NCBI GenBank assembly: GCA_025024175.1
Contig: QCXZ01000041.1
Coordinates: forward strand, 32,111,786-32,175,785
DNA length: 64,000 nucleotides
Origin: Rhyzopertha dominica
Taxonomy: Eukaryota > Arthropoda > Insecta > Coleoptera > Bostrichidae
Direction of reading: 5' to 3'
This document shows, piece by piece, positions 56,401 through 64,000 of this stretch; position 1 is the first letter of the stretch, and the number at the start of each line of letters is the position of its first letter. The notes below the pieces were generated by a model. That model was not told the origin of the DNA and did not search any database. It saw only the letters and a program-made list of their open reading frames with translations. Made by a program: the position numbers and the translations under genes.

Positions 56401-56649
56401 TTCATAAAAGAGTTTTTTGATGACTCAATAATGCTGGTACCAACAAGGGCACTAAAACAAATCTAGCATTTTTCTACGGATCTCTTTTGTCCCTCCTATG
56501 TATCTTTCTATTTATATCACATATTTCTGTCCTATTGCATATGTCACTATTGAGTTCTATTGGACGGATTCATACATACGGTTTTCACGATTATGTTAGC
56601 ATGAGTACCCACAGGGTTTTGTAAAAGCCGGCGCTTCTGCTGTTGACGC

Positions 56650-56985
56650 TTATCTGCGACGGACAATCATTGACTGGTTGACATCAAAGTCTTCGGCCGA
56701 AATCAAGTGGCCGACCTCTTCCTGGCATATCCTCCAAGCTGGTATCGCCTGATTTGAAACGGGCAAACTACTTCTAACACTGACTCTTATGATTGTTCCT
56801 TCGCCAAAAAGTTCGTTGAAATCGCAAAAAGACTCTGCCGCTTTCCATCCTTTCTCGAAGTGGTAAAGCATAATATGGCAAATATTACTATGGTTTTCGA
56901 CACGCATTTTTATTAACTAAATAGAGATTATTTGAAAAAACAAACAAAACGTCCATTTTTTTGTCTGAAGAAAAACGCGCCAACA
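56650..56985 (-). pseudogene. Mariner transposase, N-terminal part
   Basis: The 85-codon frame 56650-56907 starts 'MRVENHSNICHIMLYHFEKGWKAAES' in part, the N-terminal HTH of irritans/cecropia-type mariners, and runs through 'FNELFGEGTI'. A frameshift follows, and then 'AEDFDVNQSMIVRR', the second HTH. Homology ends at about 56645. Upstream, 'TTATGTTGGCGCG' near 56985 resembles a mariner terminal repeat. It is the likely front half of the copy whose back half is at 53570-53962. 'M-to-HTH' order is normal; the catalytic domain is missing here. Confidence 0.8.
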
Positions 56986-56999
56986 TAAAGGCCTGATAA

Positions 57000-57383
57000 T
57001 AATTATGCATCAACCTTTTACTTGTAGATATCTATCTATCGCTAGACGGCGCTAATCCAGCAGGCGTAACCTTATCTGCACTGTAACGTTCAACAATTTA
57101 TTCATTATTGTAATAGTTATTTTTTGACGTTTGTAAAAGCCAATCAAAAAATTCAATTTCGGTCAATTATGGCATTTTCAACTATCATAGTAGGAATTTT
57201 TACAAGAGCTAATTTTCACTGGAATAATTTAAAGTACGTTTTTCATGGCAACAAAAATTATTGGCTTGACGTCTGTCATCAAACTTTACTAAAAATGAGT
57301 GGAACATGTTTTAATACGTCTTCACTCGATGAATAATATTGAAACAGTTACGTCAAAAAAAATTCTATCGAATACCACACGAC
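57000..57383. other. Non-coding, nothing recognised
   Basis: Includes a 70-codon plus frame (57124-57336) without known domain. Short inverted similarity (GACGT/ACGTC with adjoining AT-rich bases) between 57100-57130 and 57310-57355 hints at a small MITE. Confidence 0.35.
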
Positions 57384-57513
57384 AGTGAGAATAAATTAAA
57401 AATAATTCTGCAGAACTTTTATTCTCGAACTGTTGCCTTATGGCAAAAGCCACGAGAGCCGTAGGCAACAGTTCTCGAAGTCCTGTCGAATTATTTTTAA
57501 TTTATTTTCACTC
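57384..57513. mobile_element. Palindromic MITE
   Basis: Arm 57384-57438 and arm 57463-57513 are inverted copies, including TTCTCGAACTGTTGCC against GGCAACAGTTCTCGAA and a shared AATTATTTTTAATTTATTTT block. The loop is about 24 bp. Confidence 0.75.
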
Positions 57514-58644
57514 TCCTATGATATTATAACTGATAATTCGATTATCATTATCCATAATTCGATAAACCTATTTTATAAATCATCCGATTATGCCTATCTC
57601 TAGTGAATAAAGGGCAAATAATTGCCTCATGAACAGCATATGGTCATGACCAAACTTAGCATCTTGCACAAGTGGATGCATCCTTCATATACTGTTGCTA
57701 AAACGTGTTAAATAAAAAGAACAGCGAATATGAAATTAGCTATGTGGTCTATATGAAAAACCGCCGAGTGCTTAAACAAGTAGCGAGAGCGTGTTTATGC
57801 AGCTCCCGTTTTATGTAAGCAGTTTACGTTCGCCCGAAAGCGCCCGCTGAAGCTGAAAGTTCAGGACGCGTCCAGCTCTCGGTTAGGTGCAAAAAGCTGT
57901 TTAATTTATCGGCATCCCATCAGGCCGGGGCAAATGACAAAGAGAAGGGAAAAGAGGTGGGTACAGTGTGTGGTTACTATGCCAGACGCGAGGTTGAAAT
58001 GAGATTTATACTGCTTCTGGTTGCTGCTGCCGTCACCGGCGGCGCTGTATTTTATCGCCTCCAGTATTAAACGGGCAATACAGTCTCTTGCCGCCTTTCA
58101 CGCTTACCAACGGCCACAGTCCCCGACGACGCCTTATCTCCCTCTCACTCGGCCTGTGGGCAAGATTGATGTGGAGTGTTCGCTCACTTAGTTTAGGGTA
58201 GTATTATTGCGTATATGTAGTAAATCCTGACCAGATTAGTCAACTATTCAAGAAGCGGATGGAATCTGCGGTATTAAAGACACAATAATTATTTTTGAAA
58301 AAGAAACATCCTGGGAGAGCCTGCATCATGAGCTTAGAGCGAAGCTTTTGAAACTAGGTAATGCTTTTCACCACGGGATGACGCTGTTGTTAAATATTGT
58401 TCAACATTTGAACAACACGTGCCTTGGAAACAACCCTGTTATTCCGTCTGCGAACTTAGTATACAGGGTCGCTACAATGTGTGGAACCAGCAGGATATTT
58501 CAGGTTCTTTTCGACCTATTTCTCTGAAATTGCGTATGGTCTTATAGGTAACTGAAAAGCATTTTCTGGAATTTTTTCAACTCCGTGTCAGCGCTCGTTT
58601 CCCAGATATGGGCGTAAGTTGATTTTTCTTAATTGCAAAGGAAG
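57514..58644. other. Non-coding with a GC-rich block at 57.77-58.20 kb
   Basis: The block is the GC-richest several hundred bases in the second half of the window, with no ORF of note and no repeat structure. It could be a regulatory or conserved non-coding element. The flanks are ordinary. Confidence 0.4.
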
Positions 58645-58652
58645 GTCAGAAG

Positions 58653-59337
58653 CAGTGATGGGCGTTTACGCGTAAATTATAATTTTCTACATTACCCGCG
58701 TAGAAAATGTGGATAAAGCATTTTGGCGTAGATTTTGAGTAGAAAATATGAGACGAGTATATTATGGCTATTGTACCTATATTAAGTGTATTGTGGAAAT
58801 TAGTTTGTTCCAATTTCCCTGTTTTATGGGCAAATTCTTTAAAAATTTTAAAACACTACAGTTTTTTAATATTTATATTATTATTTTATTATTTTAGTAA
58901 GTCATCAGAACACCCAAACGGTTTTCTTACTTCTTTGGGACAAAATATGCGTTTCGAAGTCTTTTTTTCTACGAGTATATTTATAGACAAGAAAGATAAC
59001 AAAATCATAGTTTACAGTCATTTAAGAATCCATTTGACCGATTGAGGACTCAAAACCACGCTTGTGCCTTATGGCCCTAACAACTGTATGCCGAAACAAG
59101 TTATTGTTGTTTAACGTATGTCTAGGCATTTTAATTACAACGAAGTAGTATTTTGTTTAGTTAGGAAGCAACAAAAATTTGAGGCATTTGGAGCTGTTAA
59201 AAGTACTAAATATTACTAGTTTGCTGTTTATCTGCATAATGTTATTTTCTACAGTAGACCTTTAAAGTGGAATATCACATAGCTTACGCGTAGATAATGG
59301 TGTAATCTACATGGAGTATTCTACGCGCCCATCACTG
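58653..59337. mobile_element. hAT-type MITE, 685 bp
   Basis: The ends CAGTGATGGGCG and, inverted, CAGTGATGGGCG are identical over 12 bp and followed on both sides by a TACGCG/GCGTA-type subterminal motif. The 8-bp flanks GTCAGAAG (58645-58652) and GTCAAAAG (59338-59345) differ at one base, the target-duplication length of hAT elements. The 93-codon frame inside (58764-59045) has no transposase features. Confidence 0.85.
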
Positions 59338-59453
59338 GTCAAAAGGCACATCATTAAAAAGGATTGTACCGTTATTGACCGTTTATCTTTGATGTTAATT
59401 AAATATATTGGGTTTCGGTCTTCTAAATAAAACTCCTTTTATCTATGCCAAGC

Positions 59454-59482
59454 TTTCGGAGATCATTTGTCTCCTTCTTCTG
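59454..59482 (-). ncRNA. Hammerhead-like core, left foldback arm
   Basis: Minus strand CAGAAGA (one change from CUGANGA), stem GGAGA/TCTCC, GAAAGC. Inverted copy at 60073-60104. Confidence 0.4.
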
Positions 59483-60072
59483 GGCCTGTAATATTTTATT
59501 AAATAACTACAAATAGAGTACAACAAATCACATGAAAATACTTATTACAACAGAAACGGAATTAGTCTAAGTTGAACAGCAGTCTTAACTTCATATAAAT
59601 AACTCTAAACTTATAGGTAATTTTAAATTTTGCTAACTATTAATAATCACATACAATATTGATAAATATTAATATATCTTTCAAAATTAAAAAACTGACA
59701 ACCAATAATATGAAATCTAGATAGGACGAGAAATTTGGAGAGTGCAAGTAGGAAATTATGATGACGAAAATGGTTTAAAATGGAGAAGATAGGTGTAAAT
59801 TTTAGAAAGATTATGAATATCGCTTCTTTTATTTTATCTAGATTTCATATTATTGGTTGTCAGTTTTTTAATTTTGAAAGATATATTAATATTTGTCAAT
59901 ATTGTTTGTGATTATTAATAGTTAGCAAAATTTAAAATTACCTATAAGTTTAGAGTTATTTATATGAAGTTAAGACTGCTGTTCAACTTAGACTAATTCC
60001 GTTTCTCTTGTAAGTATTTTCATGTGATTTGTTGTACTCTATTTGTAGTTATTTAATAAAATATTACAGGCC

Positions 60073-60104
60073 CAGAAGAAGGAGACAAATGATCTCCGAA
60101 AGCT
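60073..60104 (+). ncRNA. Hammerhead-like core, right foldback arm
   Basis: Plus-strand partner of 59454-59482, same sequence. Confidence 0.4.
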
Positions 60105-60363
60105 TGGCATAGATAAAAGGAGTTTTATTTAGAAGACCGAAACCCAATATATTTAATTAACATTAAAAAGGATGTTTTTCCTGATTTCCAAAATGTATCA
60201 CACTAGTCCAATTTGTTGATTTTGAGTTGACAAAAGTGTGTCTTCCAAAAGACTTCGGGACAAAAACCATTCGTTATCGCTAAGTAAGAACAAAAACTCC
60301 AGGTGACTCCATTTTCCTCGTGGCTGGTGNTAATTTTCATTTCCTTTGTTATTGGCAACAGCA

Positions 60364-60720
60364 ATGCCTCGGGTAACTGAACATGATCGCATCCAAAATT
60401 TGAGAATGATTGGATTTGGGGATAGAATGCAAAGTTATTTGGAAGTAATTGCACTCAACAATGCAATTCATGAGGATCGTGAACTAATTTCCAATTTTGA
60501 CAAAACCTGCGGTGTTAAAAATTGTCAAAAACCAGAACGTCCAAAGGTTGCTACTACTGAGGAAAGTAGCTTGAATTTTCTTTTAGATGTGCAAGAGAAT
60601 CCCTAGTGTTCCGTACAACAGCGTGCTCTTATGCAATTTAATTACCCATAGGCACATGCACAATCTCAGAAAAATCTCTCGCAAAGAAGCGGAAATATCC
60701 TGCTGGTTCCATACTTTGTA
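60364..60720 (+). pseudogene. HTH domain of a Tc1/mariner-type transposase
   Basis: From the ATG at 60364 the frame reads 'MPRVTEHDRIQNLRMIGFGD', then 'VKNCQKPERPKVATTEES' (the linker usually RPKSGRPKxAT) and 'NFLLDVQENP', and stops at 60606. Similarity continues past the stop with 'SVQQRAL' and a piece around 60690. This matches the DNA-binding half of a mariner-like transposase family with MPRVTEHDRI starts that I recall from insect genomes. No catalytic domain follows. It is a truncated pseudogene. The minus frames overlapping it through the N at 60330 are not genes. Confidence 0.65.
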
Positions 60721-62289
60721 GCGACCACTGTAATTACTTCATTCAGGTTACTTAGAAACGACATTTTTTAAATTTGTATATATAAAGATACTAAGTGCAC
60801 AAAAACCACAAAAATAGTAACAGGAAAGAAACGGATTAATCTAGCATAAAACGTTCTACATTGCTCCATGGACGACCCGCCCCTATCAAAAGCGTAGGGA
60901 AACTCAGAGGACACACTGTAAATCTCTCTATAACTGGCAAACGTCTTCACAAAGCCCGACCTCCGACCCCAGATCCCAAACGAAACGAAATTCTAAGTAA
61001 CTGAATGCTAAATAGTCGGATTGCAACTCTCATTCTCTGTGTAGCAGCTCCCCAACAAAGACTTCAAGAAAATCAATGATCCCGAGCCGAGTCGTACTAG
61101 AAAGTAGGTCTCAATTAAGTTTGACAAATTTTCCCGTAGAAAACAAAGCTCCACGTAATAATGGCAAAGCGGAAAACATCGGCTTTGCATCTGATTGGGC
61201 AAAGTAGCAGCAGAGAGCGGAAGATTTAGCGGCAGAGGCATCATTTGCGTTTTCCGGCACAGCGTTGCCTATTAGCGCGATTTGCGAAGCTGATCTGGTT
61301 GAAGCGCGCATTTTTGATCATTAATTCAGTCGTTACCAGTGACTATAAGCTATACGATGCTGCACGGCTTACATAAATGCAGAATTCATTTTCTTTTAAA
61401 CCACTGTAACAGCCAATCGAGAGAGCAAAATTTAGCCTGCATATATTCGTAGTTAGTTAGATATTATGAAATGTCAACTGCGAGCTCTTGAAAACGATTC
61501 AGACCATAACATCTTTAACAAATAGTAGCAATACATTTTTGAGATGTCGTTATTCTGATTTTATTTAATGACGCATTCGCGGAACTTTACTTCTATCTTC
61601 TCCTATAAGTATTTTAAAAGTTTTAATTTAACTAAATTCGTAAATGACAAACTAGTAAGTTACGCTACTCTACCTGCTCAAGGAAAATTTTGCAATAAAA
61701 GTAGGTATTAGTCTAGCAATGTTAATTGGAAAATAACCTATATTTTCAATTGCCTTTTTCACAAATCTTTATTAGGTACACATTATGAACAAAACGATAT
61801 CTTATATTAATTATCTAATATTATAGAATTATGTAATAACGCTGCTGGGACGTAAAACTAAAATACCAAGGGCCATTTTTACTAGCGAAACTGTGGTCAC
61901 TGCATTATAGGGTACCGCTAACTCTAGTCTCAGGTGTAATGCGGCAATCCATATGATGCGAGCGATAGAAGGGGTAGCAATAAGTATTTCTAGAAATGAT
62001 TGTTCGATATGAGAGGACGCTATGGAAGTTAGAGTAGTGTGCGGTAAGTGCGGTTTTTGCATTGACATTACATTTTAGAAGTTTTATTGTAAAAAGAATT
62101 TTTGATCCGTTTTTTTTTGTTCTGCCCACTGACAGTTGTTATACTCAAATCAAACTTATGAAAAAGTTAAATGGCCTCTAGTCTGCAAGTTTATATGTAG
62201 TAAAGACTATCTTTTGATTGTTTAAATTTAAATTGTGTAGCATCTCTTTTGCCACTGAATACTACCTCTACCCTTATAGGCCGCCAAAT
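60721..62289. other. Non-coding, GC-richer patch at 61.13-61.31 kb
   Basis: Nothing recognised. A 66-codon minus frame (61111-61311) rich in Ala and Ser lies in the patch; it shows no known domain. Confidence 0.4.
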
Positions 62290-64000
62290 CTACAGGGAAT
62301 CCGATATTAAAGATGGAGATACCATCCGTAAACAGACACATATCACCCGCCTTAATATACACTGATAAGTCATTCTCACACACCAGGAAGAGTAGTAGGC
62401 CAGGAATTAATCCTTGTGGACCCCGTGTGTCAACTTGTAGACCGTTGATCGCTATAGACTACACCCTGTTTTCGATTTCTAAAGTAAGAACATAGCAAAC
62501 TTAGTGGAAGTCTCATAATGCCATAGAATACAGTCCAAATAATACTTGGTGCCTCTGTCAAATATTTTTCTTAGATCACTGCATACAGCTTCCGTGAGTA
62601 GTTTTCGTCTACCCCTCACGTAGTTTTCAACTAGTTGGACTATAACTGTAACAGTAGATTTACCACGTTTGTATCCGTGCTGTTGACCGCTTAATATGTT
62701 CTTTTTTTTTTCGATATACTGGATAAGTTTGTTCTTTATCCAAAGTTTCAAAAATTTTGACGAGACCGGTAGTACTGCATTACGTCTGCAATAGGCCTGT
62801 AATTACTGGCATCGTTTATATTACCACCTTTGTGAAATAGTTTTATCTCCGCAAGCTTCAGACAGTGTGGACAAATTCTTCTTCTAATGCATAAATTCAT
62901 GAGCTTAGTGAGCGGTTTTATTATTGCATGAAATACTGATTCTATAAATCGAGTGTTTATTCTATTACAGTCTTAAATCGATTTTTAATTATATTCTATT
63001 AACCTTTTAACATTATGTTCTCTCAGTTCATTTAAAAATAATGATTGTAAATTATCTCCAAAATATTTGTTTACCATCTCAGCAACTTTATCAGATTGAA
63101 TAGTCTGTTTTAATTGTGTGACACTATTTTCGTTTTCGTTTAGTGTACGAGCATCGAGTAATTCACTGTCTTGCACATACACAGCCTTTTGGCTATTGAC
63201 TACCTTCCATATGGCTGCTTGTTTGTTCTGAGCCTTATGTATGTATTCAGTTAAAGCGTTAAACTTCGCTTGTATTAAATGGTTTTTATAATATGTTCAG
63301 CATTTTAGATAAACCTGGTGAGAATCGCCCGTTTTTAAAACTAGGCCGATTGTGTACCAGGCATCCAAAGCGATTTTTTCTTAAATTAATCGAATTGTTA
63401 CCACTCTGTTAGGCTTTTTTATTTTTGAACTTTCGTTTGTGTTTCAGGGAAACCTGTTAAACATTCAATAAGGAACTTGTGGAGCGGCTGAAAACATAAA
63501 TTTGTGACTTCCTTTTGGAACAGTCTTTCCCAATCAACAAAAACTAAGTACTGCATAAAAGCGGTTGTACCTTCATCGTGGAATTATCGGATCTTCTTAG
63601 TAGACAGCTGTTTTGGTGAGGTACTCATTTTAAATCCAACCAGATGAATTTCTTGTGCTAGGTGGTCAGAAAAATGTGGATTTATCGGAATATGTTTAAT
63701 CTTATAATGTACATTTGTTAAAATATTGTCAATACGAGTACACGTACTGGACTTCGCTGAATATATGTCTTATGCTGCATTCAGTAATAATGTCAATAAA
63801 GTCTTCCCGATTTTTAGAGTAATTAATGCGATCATTATTAAAATATCCTGCCATTAAAATATTAGTGTTCCTTTTGCTATATCACTTCGATTGCAGCCTG
63901 TATTTGTATCAAAAAATATTTAATGTTTGCAAATGGAGGGCGCTAAACTGCCATAATAACTATATTTGCTTCAAACTCAAATTCTTTTCCATGTTTCGAT
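62290..64000 (-). pseudogene. Jockey-type LINE, endonuclease to reverse transcriptase
   Basis: The minus strand enters from the window edge in the endonuclease: 'TRIDNILTN' and 'SDHLAQE' (about 63640-63750). It then crosses a linker with 'KQAAIWKVV' and 'DSELLDARTLNENEN' (frame 62985-63182). The reverse transcriptase follows: 'SGQQHGYKRGKSTVT' and 'CSDLRKIFD' (frame 62479-62751), and then 'RGPQGLIPGLLLF' with 'LFTDGISIF' in another frame near 62330-62420. The last block should carry the catalytic pair as F-ADD; here it is TDG, so the enzyme is inactive. Frameshifts and stops are frequent in the endonuclease. The 5' end lies beyond 64000. Confidence 0.8.

Larger units (their letters stand above)
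59365..60160. mobile_element. Foldback insertion of a Penelope-type tail
   Basis: Flanked by CATTAAAAAGGAT at 59352-59364 and 60161-60173, a perfect 13-bp duplication. Inside, arms 59392-59723 and 59835-60163 are inverted copies with few differences around a 111-bp centre. Each arm carries a hairpin, then CGAAAGCTTGGC, ATAAAA and a GACCGAAACCC stretch, the layout of the Penelope tail seen at 43264. No coding sequence. Confidence 0.85.

Noticed and set aside
58764..59045. 93-codon frame inside the hAT MITE as its transposase
   Set aside because: No catalytic or BED-type motif; hydrophobic, AT-derived sequence far too short for a hAT transposase.
1..64000. A novel multi-gene host or defence system
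   Set aside because: No cluster of intact non-transposon genes exists; the only intact long frame is a retrotransposon polyprotein.

Overview
The window looks like gene-poor, AT-rich nuclear DNA from an insect with a repeat-rich genome (a beetle is my guess, not shown). The evidence is the mix of mobile elements: two BEL/Pao LTR retrotransposons, Jockey-type LINE fragments, Penelope-like elements (PLE), Tc1/mariner, hAT and Mutator-like remnants, and long-inverted-repeat elements. I found no convincing intact host gene, no tRNA or rRNA, no CRISPR array and no prokaryotic operon. Isolated N bases (12390, 12401, 12524, 12559, 12561, 12566, 15063, 41396, 60330) indicate a draft assembly.

Layout. 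0.5-5.7 kb: a Penelope tail, two LINE fragments, two copies of a dispersed repeat and one candidate core promoter. 5.7-8.1 kb: a 2.4-kb element with ~650-bp inverted arms. 8.2-12.6 kb: a LINE fragment, then a decayed Ty3/gypsy element broken by a Mutator-like MITE and a solo-LTR-like block. 12.9-16.5 kb: a decayed DUF7869-like transposon protein and another LINE fragment. 17.4-21.5 kb: a MITE, a 40-bp minisatellite and a hairpin element. 23.6-30.6 kb: a decayed Tc1-like transposon into which a 6.0-kb BEL/Pao copy (minus strand) inserted. 31.6-32.1 kb: the 5' end of a hAT-like transposon with its first exon.

33.0-38.8 kb: the best preserved feature, a complete 5.8-kb BEL/Pao element (plus strand) with identical 164-bp LTRs, a 5-bp target duplication and one uninterrupted 1,687-codon gag-pol frame. 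39.0-41.4 kb: a second long-inverted-repeat element. 42.6-43.3 kb: a foldback Penelope fragment. 45.4-46.3 kb: a decayed Tc1/mariner copy. 53.6-57.0 kb: a mariner whose two halves are separated by two different Penelope fragments, one carrying a clean 5' inversion. 58.6-60.7 kb: a hAT MITE, a Penelope-type foldback with 13-bp target duplications, and an HTH transposase remnant. 62.3-64 kb: a Jockey-type LINE running off the window edge.

The parts do not form a pathway. They record successive insertions. The most distinctive signals are the intact BEL/Pao copy, a recurrent tendency of Penelope-like sequences to sit in inverted structures, and hammerhead-ribozyme-like cores in the Penelope tails. 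Stretches between the elements are AT-rich with no recognisable content, apart from a few GC-richer blocks that could be conserved non-coding DNA.
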